Shown here: piece after piece, positions 1 through 8,789 of the stretch
Layout of the letters: each line of letters starts with the position of its first letter
Numbering within the stretch: position 1 is the first letter of the stretch
Source of the DNA: an uncultured Victivallales bacterium
GTDB taxonomy: Bacteria > Verrucomicrobiota > Lentisphaeria > Victivallales > UBA1829
Direction of reading: 5' to 3'
Assembly: GCA_934644965.1 (NCBI GenBank)
Contig: CAKUDG010000002.1
Span: 124,001 to 188,000 of the forward strand
Length of the DNA stretch: 64,000 nucleotides
Made by a program: the position numbers and the translations under genes
The notes under the pieces: generated by a model
Told to the model about the DNA's origin: nothing
What the model saw: the letters and a program-made list of their open reading frames with translations, nothing else
Database searches by the model: none

Positions 1-1035
1 ATTGATCTGAATGTCAGTTCCGGGAACAATGCCATGACATTGAAGATGAGCTGTACGGCGGATCGTGTGCAGATTGCTGCCGATGCCATGGCTTCCATGC
101 TGTCCGCTCCGCTTTTCGCCCCTGACGCCGTGGAACGGGAGAGAAACAATCTGGAAGACCGCATCCGGACATCCTCCAGCAGGCCGCTCAACTGCGCTCT
201 GGACGTTTTCTCCCACGAGCTTTTCGGAAGTCATCCCTATGCGTTTTCGTATGCGCTGCCTCTGGAGAGTGTGCATTTGCTGACAGAAGAAATGCTGCGC
301 GAATTTTATTTTGAGCACGTTCTGATTCCTTCCCGATGCTGCGTTGCTGTATCGGGTGCAGTGAAAGAGAAGGAGGCGTTTGCGCTTGCGGGGAAGATTC
401 TCTCCCGGATTCCCTGGAATTCCGGGAGAAAAAAAGGAGGTGCGCAGCTGCCTGTTCCGCCGAAATTTCAGCCAGGAAGGAGAAGAAAGGATGTCTTTCT
501 GAAACGGGAGCAGTCTGTTGCAGTTGCCGGGATTCCTTCCTTTGCCTTCTCTTCGCCCGACGAAACGGTTCTTTCGATTCTGCACTCTCTTTCAAACAAC
601 ATGTCATCGAATCTGTTCCGGACTGTCCGGGAGGATTCGGGGCTGGCGTATTATACTGCTCTCCGCTGCATGGCGGGTTTTGATGCCGGGACACTGGTGT
701 ACTATGCGGGAACGGAAGCCTCCGCTGTCGACCGCGTGCTGGATTTGTTTGACGCGGAGATGAAACGACTTGCTTCCGGCGGCATGACTCAGCAGGAATT
801 CGATGCGGCAAAGGACGGGACCCTCTTTTCCATGGCCGATTCCGCCCAGGATGTCTCCACACTCGCTCTTTCCTCCGCCCTGGACGAGTTCCTGGGGGAG
901 GGCTGTCTGAAGCACTGGCTCGACGAGGAGAAAATACGCAAAATGACTCTTAAAGATGCAAACAGAAGTTTCAAAAAGTTGTTTACCTCAAAAACGCTCC
1001 TCCAGGTAACTGTGACGCCCGGCGATGAGAAATAA
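1..1035 (+). CDS. M16 family zinc peptidase, 3' part (5' end outside window)
   Basis: The reading frame is open from the first base, so this is the C-terminal part of a longer gene. The first ~120 residues match the end of an M16 (pitrilysin/insulinase) catalytic domain: a HPYAFSYALP stretch, then a segment corresponding to the usual FYxxxYxPxN-xxVxVxGxV. Residues ~170-300 match the second, structural M16_C domain (VAVAGIPSFAFSSPDE, then NLFRTVREDSGLAYY). The zinc-binding HxxEH lies upstream of the window, so activity cannot be judged. M16 peptidases degrade peptides in the periplasm or cytoplasm; the substrate here is unknown. The gene ends 268 bp before the LysM gene and probably belongs to a separate transcript. 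Confidence 0.85.
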   Translation: MDLNVSSGNNAMTLKMSCTADRVQIAADAMASMLSAPLFAPDAVERERNNLEDRIRTSSSRPLNCALDVFSHELFGSHPYAFSYALPLESVHLLTEEMLREFYFEHVLIPSRCCVAVSGAVKEKEAFALAGKILSRIPWNSGRKKGGAQLPVPPKFQPGRRRKDVFLKREQSVAVAGIPSFAFSSPDETVLSILHSLSNNMSSNLFRTVREDSGLAYYTALRCMAGFDAGTLVYYAGTEASAVDRVLDLFDAEMKRLASGGMTQQEFDAAKDGTLFSMADSAQDVSTLALSSALDEFLGEGCLKHWLDEEKIRKMTLKDANRSFKKLFTSKTLLQVTVTPGDEK

Positions 1036-1062
1036 AAATGGCGTTTTTTTCCGGTATTCCGT

Positions 1063-1093
1063 TTGAATTATCATACGTTGCGAATATTATAAT
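1063..1093 (+). promoter_or_regulatory. putative sigma70 promoter for the LysM lipoprotein gene
   Basis: TTGAAT at 1063-1068 is followed 16 bp later by TATTAT (1085-1090), which overlaps a perfect TATAAT (1088-1093, 19 bp spacing). It lies ~210 bp before the GTG start and would give a long, T-rich leader. Confidence 0.35.
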
Positions 1094-1303
1094 AGTAACG
1101 GCGGCGCATGATGCCTGACGGAGCATGATGTCCGTACAGGGGACCCCAGGTTTTTTTCCCCTCCGCAGATGGGGAAACAAAGACTCTTCAAAAGGGAAAT
1201 GAGCCGGAGAAAAGAGGTTTTCTTCTTTTCTTTGTTATTGTTTTTTTTGATGAATTCAAAATTGCAAGTCAGCATATAGAGAAAGAACGACGGAGGTTTT
1301 CTC

Positions 1304-2542
1304 GTGAAAGGTAAAATTCTGCTTATTTTGTCGACAGTGGCTGTCCTTCACTTGTTTGTGGGGGGACTTGTTCTGACGGGCGGCTGTGAAACTGTGGAAG
1401 ATGATCCGATGCCTCCCGGCGCTTATGTTCCCACTCCTGCACCTGATGCTGCACAGCCGGATATCAATGCCGTTTCCCAGAGCGGGGAGGAGACGATTGT
1501 TTATGTTCAGGAGCCTGATGATGTCATCACGCTCTCAAACGAAACGGAATCCGTGGTGAGTACGGAGCTTCCCGAGCCTCCTCAGGAAGAGCCCCAGACC
1601 AAGCCTGTGAAGGGGACGGCTCCTGTTGTGGATTCCGAAGCCGAACTCATGAAATATACGGTGCAGAGGGGCGATACTCTTTCCGGAATTGCCTTGGCTT
1701 ACGGAGTGAAAGTGAACGCTCTTGCCTCTTACAACAAGATTGCGAAGAAGGATTTCATCCGGGTCGGCCAGGTTCTTACGATTCCTCCCGGAGGGAAGGC
1801 TGTTCCTTCGGAAGTCAAGCGTGCCGTGAGCAAAGGTTCTTCCTCTGCGGCGAAAAATGATCGGAGTGCGGCAAAGAAAACGCTTTCTTCCGCCACCGCC
1901 GGAAGCTCCCGGAAAGCCGTGATGCCCATTCCGGCAGATGGGATTTATGTAGTTCAGAAAAATGATTCTTTCTACAAGATCGGGGCCAAATTTGGAGTAA
2001 AGGCGGCGGACATTGCCGCGGTGAACAATCTCCCGCTTGAAAAGCCCCTGCAAATCGGACAGAAACTGACGATTCCTCAGCCTGGAGCAGTCCGGAAGGC
2101 GCTTCCCGCTGAAACGGTGAAGTCAAATGCTTCTTCTGTGGAGACGAAAGCGGCATCTTCTGCTGAAAACAGTTCCGCCGCACCGCAGAGCGGAAGCTCT
2201 TCAGACCTGACGTCTCCAGATGCGCTGATGCAGGAAATCCCGCTTCCGGACGAAGCTACGATTGTCCCTACGCCTGCGGAGTCCGCCGCATCTTCTTCAT
2301 CAGATGCGTCCGCGGTCAGTTCATCGTCCGGAGGCAATGCGTCTGGGGCTTCCTCCGCAGCGGTCGTGGAAGAGGAGGAGGCTTCGACCCATTTCAGTGT
2401 CACGCTGGAAGAAGACAGCACGCTTGCGAAAGTGGCGGAGAAGTATTTCTGTTCTCTGGAGGATCTCAGAAAACTCAATCCTCAATTGCCTGAAAACGGG
2501 ACGATCCGTGCCGGCACCGTTATTAAGATGCCGCTTCTCTGA
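1304..2542 (+). CDS. LysM-repeat cell-envelope lipoprotein
   Basis: This 412-aa protein probably binds peptidoglycan. The N-terminus is a lipoprotein-type signal (hydrophobic residues 5-25, then LTGGC with Cys28). Three LysM modules are visible at about residues 117-161 (YTVQRGDTLSGIA), 214-258 (YVVQKNDSFYKIG) and 364-411 (FSVTLEEDSTLAKVA), separated by long Ser/Ala/Pro-rich linkers. The third is the most divergent. No catalytic domain is attached, so it is either an anchor or a partner of a hydrolase. The start is GTG at 1304, chosen because GGAGG lies 7 bp upstream and the signal peptide begins there. A strong hairpin follows the gene at 2688. Confidence 0.85.
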   Translation: MKGKILLILSTVAVLHLFVGGLVLTGGCETVEDDPMPPGAYVPTPAPDAAQPDINAVSQSGEETIVYVQEPDDVITLSNETESVVSTELPEPPQEEPQTKPVKGTAPVVDSEAELMKYTVQRGDTLSGIALAYGVKVNALASYNKIAKKDFIRVGQVLTIPPGGKAVPSEVKRAVSKGSSSAAKNDRSAAKKTLSSATAGSSRKAVMPIPADGIYVVQKNDSFYKIGAKFGVKAADIAAVNNLPLEKPLQIGQKLTIPQPGAVRKALPAETVKSNASSVETKAASSAENSSAAPQSGSSSDLTSPDALMQEIPLPDEATIVPTPAESAASSSSDASAVSSSSGGNASGASSAAVVEEEEASTHFSVTLEEDSTLAKVAEKYFCSLEDLRKLNPQLPENGTIRAGTVIKMPLL

Positions 2543-2687
2543 TCTACTTCTGGATGCGCATCATTATCCGGACCTGTCTTTGTGACTTGCTTTGACTTTT
2601 GTGAAAGGTTGAGAGAGAAGAAGAGGGGGAGGAAAGAACGAGGTTCTCCCTTTCAGTTGCCGGAAGCCGATGCGTATTGAGATGACG

Positions 2688-2724
2688 GGCGGTATCCGTC
2701 TATTGCGGACGGGTGCCGCCTTTT
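2688..2724 (+). terminator. strong rho-independent terminator (or attenuator) hairpin
   Basis: GGCGGTATCCGTC (2688-2700) pairs with GACGGGTGCCGCC (2708-2720) in a 13-bp stem with two G.U pairs. A 14th T.G wobble can close the short loop. TTTT follows directly. It sits 10-25 bp before the start of the next gene, so besides ending the LysM transcript it may restrict read-through into the membrane protein. Confidence 0.65.
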
Positions 2725-2734
2725 CCGTGAAGGA

Positions 2735-4993
2735 ATGGAGGCTTTTTCATTGATCCCCTTCGAGAAAAAAGACAGAATTCTTTTTATATCGGCGAGTTTT
2801 TATGCGGTTTTTCTGGGCCTGGAAATCTCCCGTGCGCTGATATCGGAATGCTACGGATTTGAAGGCTGTTATCTTCTGGTTGTGCTGTCGGCATTTTTCT
2901 TTCTGGCGATTTCACTGTGTCCGCCGTATTTTGCCCCGAAAGCGCCGAGATGTCCGTATCCGGAGCATCTGCTGTGTTATTTTCTGTTTTTTCTGTGCGG
3001 GACGGTATTTTCCTATTTTTCGGAGAATCTGGCGGTTCTTGTTCGCGGCCGGCCGCTGGTTCTGGCGTTTTTGATTCCGCTTCTGGCGACTTTTCCGTTT
3101 TTCTTTTACGGTCTGGCGTGCAGGAATGTGCTTCTGCTTCCACGGAGGGACGATGCGTACAAGGTGAGTTTTCTGGCTTGTGCCGGAGGAGCGCTGGGAG
3201 CGCTTGTTTTTTATCTTCTGCTGCGCTTTCTGCGTCTTCACATGGAAATTGTGCTGGCGCTGCTGGGGGGAGGTCTTCTGTGTTGGCCGGCATTTCTGCT
3301 GAGGAAGGATCTGACACGGTCCTGGCGGAGGATTCTTTTGATTTTTCTGGTTCTGGGCGAAGTGCTGATTGCCTATTTGTTCATTTTTTCTCCCCAGGGC
3401 CGTTCTCTTCATCACAGCCCCTGCGGTGTGATTACGATGCACGGGAAGAAAGGCGATCCGTGTGCAACGGTTCTGAAAAAGAACAACCAGGATCTGGCTT
3501 CTTTCCCGCATATGGCGGAACTGGACATTCCTCCGGTGCTGATTGCATCTCTGCAGCCGAACAGAGAAACGATCAGCGTCCTTCTGGCGGCGTCTGAACT
3601 TTCTCCGGTTGCGAGAGCGTTTCTGAATCTGCGGATGGTGGAGGAGCTTGATTTTCTCTCCAGCGATTCAAAACTGGTGAAATTTGCATCGGCGCCGCCC
3701 TTGTGCATCCTTCCCCGGCCGGATGAGGATGAACGTTTTCATGTGCTGTATGCGGATCCGCGTGCCTATATGGAGTCGGCGCAGAAGACGTATGATCTGA
3801 TTTTCATAGAGCGTCCTTTGCCGTACAGTCTTTCGGAGAACCGGTTTTACACGTATGAATTTTTCTGTGCGGCAGCCCGTCTTCTGAAGAACGGCGGGGC
3901 GTTTGCCCTGGCGCTGCCCGAGCTGAAGGGATATTCGGAAAATACGGTCTCTGAATTCTGCGGTTCGCTTGCGCTGTCTTTGCGCAGGGTGTTCCGTCAT
4001 GTGGAGTTCACGAATAAGAACGGGGTACGTCTGGTGATTGCAGGGAACACTCCGTCCATCACGAGGGACATGCTGCTGCTGGATGCGCGGACTTTTTCTT
4101 TTCAGGGCTTTGACCCATTTCTCCCGGAAGGTCTTCTTGCAGCGCTCTATCCGGATGTGATTCAGGATCAGGATTCAGAACGGATTGCGGGAGCGGCGGT
4201 GAGCGCCGCGCCCAATCTGGATTTTTCGCCTGAACTGCCTGTACTGCTCTGGCAGAGACATCCAGCACTGCGGGCGGGGAAGATCGGCGCAGGGGGCGGC
4301 GTCAGCGTTTACGGAGAGGATAGTTCTGAAGACGGAAAAGATGGAGAAGAAAGAAGCGAAGAAGGCGGAATTGCATGGCGGATTGCGGGGGCGGCAAATT
4401 TCATCCGTCTTCATTCGGCGTTGATTTTTCTTCCGCTTCTTGCGCTGTATCTTCTTTTCCGGTATTTTGTCTCATGGAAGGCGGTGCATAAGAAGTCCTT
4501 TATTCTTTATGAGAACGGCCTGTTTTCCGGGGGGGTGCTTTGTTTTGTCTTTGCTCTTCAGGAAGGACGCATGGGAAACGGATATTTGCTTTTCCCTCTC
4601 GGGACCGGACTCTTCCTGCTGTCTGCCGCGGGAGTCTATCTTCTGAAGGAGAAGAAAAGTGCTGTGAGTTCCGTGCTGAAATGGTTCTCCTGTTTTCTTC
4701 CTGTTCTGGCCGTGCTTGCGGGGCAGTGCCCGGCATGGGGTGTGCAGCTTCTTTTCTTCCCGATGCTCATGCTATGCGGTGCTTCGGGCGGACTGATCCA
4801 TCATGCCATGCTGAATGATTCCAATACGCCGGAAGAAAACACTCTTCTTTTTTCAGCCGAATTTCTCGGTCTGCTTTCCGGGATGCTTTTGTTTTCCTGT
4901 TTTGCCTTTTCTACGGCGGGAGCGCTTGCGGCCTGTGTGATTTTTCTTTCGGCCGTGAGGCTGATCCGCGTGGCATGGGATCAGGGCACCTGA
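2735..4993 (+). CDS. multi-pass membrane protein with degenerate spermidine-synthase-like domain
   Basis: A 752-aa protein in three parts: about seven hydrophobic helices (residues ~10-225), a soluble Rossmann-like domain (~230-470), and a C-terminal membrane bundle (~560-750). The soluble domain carries a spermidine-synthase/methyltransferase-like pattern: VLYADPRAYMESA, YDLIFIE, FYTYEFFCAAARLLKNGG. The acidic DxxDP-type substrate motif of true aminopropyltransferases reads ERPLP here, so catalysis is doubtful. Fused membrane relatives are known but their function is unclear. A TTG at 2750 has a perfectly spaced GGAGG (2737-2741, 8 bp), whereas the ATG at 2735 has AGGA abutting it. The TTG may be the real start. 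The gene follows a terminator-like hairpin. Confidence 0.7.
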   Translation: MEAFSLIPFEKKDRILFISASFYAVFLGLEISRALISECYGFEGCYLLVVLSAFFFLAISLCPPYFAPKAPRCPYPEHLLCYFLFFLCGTVFSYFSENLAVLVRGRPLVLAFLIPLLATFPFFFYGLACRNVLLLPRRDDAYKVSFLACAGGALGALVFYLLLRFLRLHMEIVLALLGGGLLCWPAFLLRKDLTRSWRRILLIFLVLGEVLIAYLFIFSPQGRSLHHSPCGVITMHGKKGDPCATVLKKNNQDLASFPHMAELDIPPVLIASLQPNRETISVLLAASELSPVARAFLNLRMVEELDFLSSDSKLVKFASAPPLCILPRPDEDERFHVLYADPRAYMESAQKTYDLIFIERPLPYSLSENRFYTYEFFCAAARLLKNGGAFALALPELKGYSENTVSEFCGSLALSLRRVFRHVEFTNKNGVRLVIAGNTPSITRDMLLLDARTFSFQGFDPFLPEGLLAALYPDVIQDQDSERIAGAAVSAAPNLDFSPELPVLLWQRHPALRAGKIGAGGGVSVYGEDSSEDGKDGEERSEEGGIAWRIAGAANFIRLHSALIFLPLLALYLLFRYFVSWKAVHKKSFILYENGLFSGGVLCFVFALQEGRMGNGYLLFPLGTGLFLLSAAGVYLLKEKKSAVSSVLKWFSCFLPVLAVLAGQCPAWGVQLLFFPMLMLCGASGGLIHHAMLNDSNTPEENTLLFSAEFLGLLSGMLLFSCFAFSTAGALAACVIFLSAVRLIRVAWDQGT

Positions 4994-5097
4994 GAGAGTT
5001 GCGCGTGGCAATGGTGGAAAACAAAAAGACGACGTGCACCCGAAATCAAAACGAGGAAGTGGAACGAACGCAGGAAAGAAAAAAATAGAAGCGAATA

Positions 5098-6156
5098 ATG
5101 AGAGTAATGACGATGATGAAAAAAAACCGTTTCTCCTCCCTGATCTCTGCCTTCTTCCTGATTCCGGCTCTGATATTATCCGTTTCAGCACAGGAAAAAA
5201 CGCAGCGGAAGCAGCAGACCGCCGCACTGGGGCGGGAAACGCGTGTGGATTCCGTTCTGGCCTCTGTGAACGGAGAGCCGATCACGCTGCTGGATCTGAT
5301 TCTGGAGAGCGGAAATGCGGAAATCCGCCTGGCTTCGATGTATTCCGGAGAACGACTGTATTCGGAGACGGAAAAATTCCGCCGGAACATGATTGAGGAG
5401 ATCATTGTCCGGAAACTGGTCTATGAGGTTTACCGGGCCAAGCCTTTCAAAATAGAGAAGCAGTATGTGGAGGACGTTCTGGATTCCCTTGCCGCAACCA
5501 TGGGCGACGGTTCCAGAGAGAGCCTTCTGAAAAAGGCCGGCGAGCTTGGCATTACACTGGAGGATCTACGGGAAAAGGCCGTGGAAAAACTGGCCGTTGA
5601 TGCCATCCTTTCCGAATTCTGCGACCGCATGGTGTATATTACTCCGAAGGAAGTCTACGACAGTTACAGCAAATCCCCCGAAAAATGGACCGTTCCCGCT
5701 TCCGTGGAACTGCAGCTCCTGCAGATCCTGAAACAGGGCGGCCGCGGACATGCTTCCGGCAATACGCCCGAAACCTTATGCAGACTCGTTTCCGGCCTTC
5801 TGAAGGATCAGGACAAGGATCCTGAACTCTTCACCCGCATCGTGAAGGAATATTCCGATGCACCGAATGTGGAAAGCGGCGGACTCACAGGATCCATCGA
5901 TCAGTCCAAACTGCGCCCGGAATTCGCCGAGGCGTTGAAGAAGTTGAAACCGGGTCAGGCGGTGGGACCAGTCGAGACTCCGGAGGGATTTTATTTCATC
6001 CGTCTGCTCCGGGAGACCCCTGCAAAATCCATTTCGTTTGAAGAGGTTTCTTCTCAAATCCGCGCTAGGCTCCAGTCCGCAGCCGTCGCAAAACGGAGAA
6101 GTGAATATGCAGAACGGCTCAAATCCAGAGCGCTGATCCGTTATTTCTTTCAATAA
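5098..6156 (+). CDS. SurA/PpiC-type peptidyl-prolyl isomerase, periplasmic chaperone
   Basis: A 352-aa secreted foldase. After a signal peptide (hydrophobic residues ~12-30, cut near VSAQ) comes a SurA-type N-terminal helical domain starting VDSVLASVNGEPITLLDL, the classic SurA opening. A single parvulin domain covers ~203-315 (VELQLLQI; FTRIVKEYSDAPNVESGG; LKPGQAVGPVETPEGFYFIRL). SurA proteins escort unfolded outer-membrane proteins, so this is expected in the periplasm. The exact start is uncertain: ATGs at 5098, 5107 and 5113 are close together and none has a clear Shine-Dalgarno sequence. The gene lies ~100 bp after the membrane protein, possibly co-transcribed, and converges on nspC. Confidence 0.85.
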   Translation: MRVMTMMKKNRFSSLISAFFLIPALILSVSAQEKTQRKQQTAALGRETRVDSVLASVNGEPITLLDLILESGNAEIRLASMYSGERLYSETEKFRRNMIEEIIVRKLVYEVYRAKPFKIEKQYVEDVLDSLAATMGDGSRESLLKKAGELGITLEDLREKAVEKLAVDAILSEFCDRMVYITPKEVYDSYSKSPEKWTVPASVELQLLQILKQGGRGHASGNTPETLCRLVSGLLKDQDKDPELFTRIVKEYSDAPNVESGGLTGSIDQSKLRPEFAEALKKLKPGQAVGPVETPEGFYFIRLLRETPAKSISFEEVSSQIRARLQSAAVAKRRSEYAERLKSRALIRYFFQ

Positions 6157-6319
6157 CTTTTTTCCTCAATACACCAGTCTTGTTTCCTGGAAGGGGGGAA
6201 AAAAACGTCTGCTTTCCCTAGCGGATGGAATCGGATCTTTTCCCTGTAAAAAACGCATGGCGGAGAAAAAAAGAAGAAGAGAAAGACTGTTGCGTGGAGA
6301 GTCCCGGAGCAGCTTTTTT

Positions 6320-7483
6320 TCAGGAAAGACGGTTTCTGAAGTCCTCATAGGAGAACGTGCGGACGACTCTGAAGTCTCCGTTTTCAGGATCCCAGATTGC
6401 GATGGAGGGCAGGGCGAGTCCGTTGAAGGTGTTGGTCTTGACCATGGAATAGATGGCCATGTCCAGGAAGGCGATCCTGTCTCCGACTTTGAGAGGGTGC
6501 GGGAAGGAATAATCTCCGATCACATCTCCGGCGAGGCAGGAATGTCCGGCAAAACGGTAGCAGAAGGGATATTCTCCAGGCTTTCCCGCTCCGGCAACTT
6601 CCGGCCGATAGGGCATTTCAAGGACGTCCGGCATATGAGCGGCGGCGGAAACATTGAGAATTGCAATGTCACATTCATTGTGGACGATGTCCAGGACCGT
6701 GGCGGTCAGATATCCCGCATTCAGTGCGACCGCTTCGCCGGGTTCCAGATAGAGCGTTTCAATGCCGCAGCGCTCTTTGAAGGAACGAATCAGACTGCAC
6801 AGAAGCTCCAGATTGTAGTCCGGACGTGTAATATGATGACCTCCCCCGAAATTGATCCATTTCATCTTCGGGATCAGGTCTCCGAATCGTTTTTCAAAGG
6901 CTTTCAGTGTCCGTTCCAGAGCATCGGCGTTTTTCTGGCAGAGGGTGTGAAAATGCAGGCCCGATATCCCTTCAAGCGATTCCCCCGCAAACGCTTCACG
7001 GAGAATTCCCAGACGTGACTTCGGCGCACAGGGCGAATAGATTTCCGCCTCCGCTTCCGAATGTTCCGGATTCACTCTGAGACCGAAGGAGACTCTTTCT
7101 TCAAAGGCTCTTGTCAGATCGCGGAAACGTTTCCATTGCGAAAAGGAATTGAAAACAACATGATCCGAAAGAGCAAGAAGTTCACTCAGGTCTTCCCGGG
7201 AATAGGCGGCCGCAAAAGAGTGAACCTCCTTGCCGAATTCCTCGCGTCCGAGTCTTGCCTCATAGGGGGAACTGGCGCAGACTCCGTCCAGCACCGTCCG
7301 CAGCAGCGGATAGACTGAAAACATGGAAAATGCCTTCTGCGCCAGCAGAATTCGGGCACCCGTCTGCCGGCGGACATTCTCAAGAATCGCCAGATTCCTC
7401 CTCAGCACTCCCAGATCCACCACAAAACAGGGGTTGGGAATCTGATAGAGATCAAGGCCTTCCTCCGGCGTCAGCGTCAGCAT
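6320..7483 (-). CDS. nspC: carboxynorspermidine/carboxyspermidine decarboxylase
   Basis: A 387-aa PLP enzyme of the alanine-racemase-fold decarboxylases that removes CO2 from carboxyspermidine (or carboxynorspermidine) to give the triamine. Lys50 in ILLAQKAF is the expected Schiff-base lysine. Other family marks are HFHTLCQ, the phosphate-binding NFGGGHH, EPGEAV, and the C-terminal Cys in HSCLAGD that supplies the active site of the partner subunit. Length matches the family (~380). It is the last gene of the polyamine operon, 67 bp after the synthase gene. Sequence alone does not tell spermidine from norspermidine as the product. Confidence 0.92.
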   Translation of the reverse strand: MLTLTPEEGLDLYQIPNPCFVVDLGVLRRNLAILENVRRQTGARILLAQKAFSMFSVYPLLRTVLDGVCASSPYEARLGREEFGKEVHSFAAAYSREDLSELLALSDHVVFNSFSQWKRFRDLTRAFEERVSFGLRVNPEHSEAEAEIYSPCAPKSRLGILREAFAGESLEGISGLHFHTLCQKNADALERTLKAFEKRFGDLIPKMKWINFGGGHHITRPDYNLELLCSLIRSFKERCGIETLYLEPGEAVALNAGYLTATVLDIVHNECDIAILNVSAAAHMPDVLEMPYRPEVAGAGKPGEYPFCYRFAGHSCLAGDVIGDYSFPHPLKVGDRIAFLDMAIYSMVKTNTFNGLALPSIAIWDPENGDFRVVRTFSYEDFRNRLS

Positions 7484-7550
7484 CGGGAATGTTCTCCTTA
7501 TTGGGATTCTGTCTGGATTTCAAATTTGTTTCCCCCCCTTTTTTCTTTTT

Positions 7551-8747
7551 TTATTCCGGGTCGGTAAAAGACTCGGTCCAGGGCAGTCCGTATTGAGTCA
7601 GCTTCTTCATGAAGGGTTCGGGATCGAAGTGTTCCATGTTGAAGACTCCCGGCTCGCGCCAGGTGCCGGAAGCCACCATCATGGCGCCGATCATGGCAGG
7701 AACACCCGTCGTGTAGGAGACCGCCTGAGACTGGACTTCCCGATAGCATTCCTCATGATCGCAGACATTGTAGATGTAATACGATCTGGGCTTTCCATCC
7801 TTGCATCCCCGGATGAGACAGCCGATACAGGTTTTTCCCCGGGTGGTGGGTCCGAGAGTCGCCGGATCCGGAAGGAGCGCCTTCAGAAACTGAAGAGGGA
7901 CAATTTCCTGACCATTGTAAAGCACAGGATCGATCCGTGTCATTCCGACGTTTTCAAGAACTTCCAGATGTTTCAGGTAATTATCCGAGAAAGTCATCCA
8001 GAATCTGGCTTCCCTGAGGCCCTTTTTCTGAAGGAAGGGAGCCAGCGATTCCAGTTCCTCATGCCAGAGGAGATAAATTTTCTTCGGCCCGATGCCGGCT
8101 GGGAAATCGAAGATTTTGCTGAATTCCATCGGCTTTGTTTCGATGAATTTGCCGTCTTTGAAGTACTTGCCGTTGGCGCTGACTTCGCGGATATTGATTT
8201 CGGGATTGAAATTGGTGGCGAAAGGGTGACCGTTGTCCGCGGCGTTGGCGTCGATGATGTCCAGGGAGTCGATGCTGTCGAAATAATTCTGCTTGACCGC
8301 CCAGGCGGTGTAGACGTTCGTCACCCCGGGATCGAATCCGCTGCCGAGGAGTGCGGTGAGGCCCTTTTCCTTGAAACGGTCGCGGTAGGCCCACTGCCAT
8401 TTGTATTCAAAATGGGCGACATCGGGCGGCTCGTAGTTGGCGGTGTCGACATAATTTGTTCCTGCTTCCAGACAGGCGTCCATGATATGGAGATCCTGAT
8501 AAGGAAGAGCCACATTCAATACCACGTCCGGACGGCAGCTGCGGATCAGTTCCGTCAGCTGAGGAACGTTGTCCGCATCCACCTGAGCCGTCCTGATCGG
8601 TCTTTTCAGCTGGGCCGCGATTTTTCTGCATTTTTCCTCGTTGCGGCTGGCAAGCGTGATTTCGCTGAAGGTTTCTTCCGCCTGTGCACATTTATGCGTT
8701 GCCACGGCTCCGACGCCGCCCGCTCCGATGATCAGAACCTTTGCCAT
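7551..8747 (-). CDS. carboxynorspermidine/carboxyspermidine synthase (saccharopine dehydrogenase family)
   Basis: A 398-aa NAD(P)H-dependent reductase. It condenses putrescine (or diaminopropane) with aspartate semialdehyde and reduces the imine. The N-terminal nucleotide-binding motif is VLIIGAGGVGAVATHKC, followed by DVVLNVALPYQDLHIMDAC and GFDPGVTNVY, which are typical of the CANSDH/saccharopine-reductase family. Adjacency to nspC on one side and speA on the other (42 bp gap) is what sets it apart from lysine-pathway saccharopine dehydrogenases. Together the three genes make the SAM-independent spermidine route; an agmatine-to-putrescine step is not encoded in the window. Confidence 0.9.
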   Translation of the reverse strand: MAKVLIIGAGGVGAVATHKCAQAEETFSEITLASRNEEKCRKIAAQLKRPIRTAQVDADNVPQLTELIRSCRPDVVLNVALPYQDLHIMDACLEAGTNYVDTANYEPPDVAHFEYKWQWAYRDRFKEKGLTALLGSGFDPGVTNVYTAWAVKQNYFDSIDSLDIIDANAADNGHPFATNFNPEINIREVSANGKYFKDGKFIETKPMEFSKIFDFPAGIGPKKIYLLWHEELESLAPFLQKKGLREARFWMTFSDNYLKHLEVLENVGMTRIDPVLYNGQEIVPLQFLKALLPDPATLGPTTRGKTCIGCLIRGCKDGKPRSYYIYNVCDHEECYREVQSQAVSYTTGVPAMIGAMMVASGTWREPGVFNMEHFDPEPFMKKLTQYGLPWTESFTDPE

Positions 8748-8789
8748 GTTTTTCTGTCTCCTTACAAAGAAAAAAGTGAATGACGCTTT

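Noticed and set aside
188..862. 224-codon minus-strand ORF inside the M16 gene
   Set aside because: It is antisense to a clearly homologous protein, has biased Arg/Pro/Ser composition and no ribosome site.
7593..8783. 396-codon plus-strand ORF
   Set aside because: It is the complementary frame of the carboxyspermidine synthase gene, which has unambiguous family motifs.
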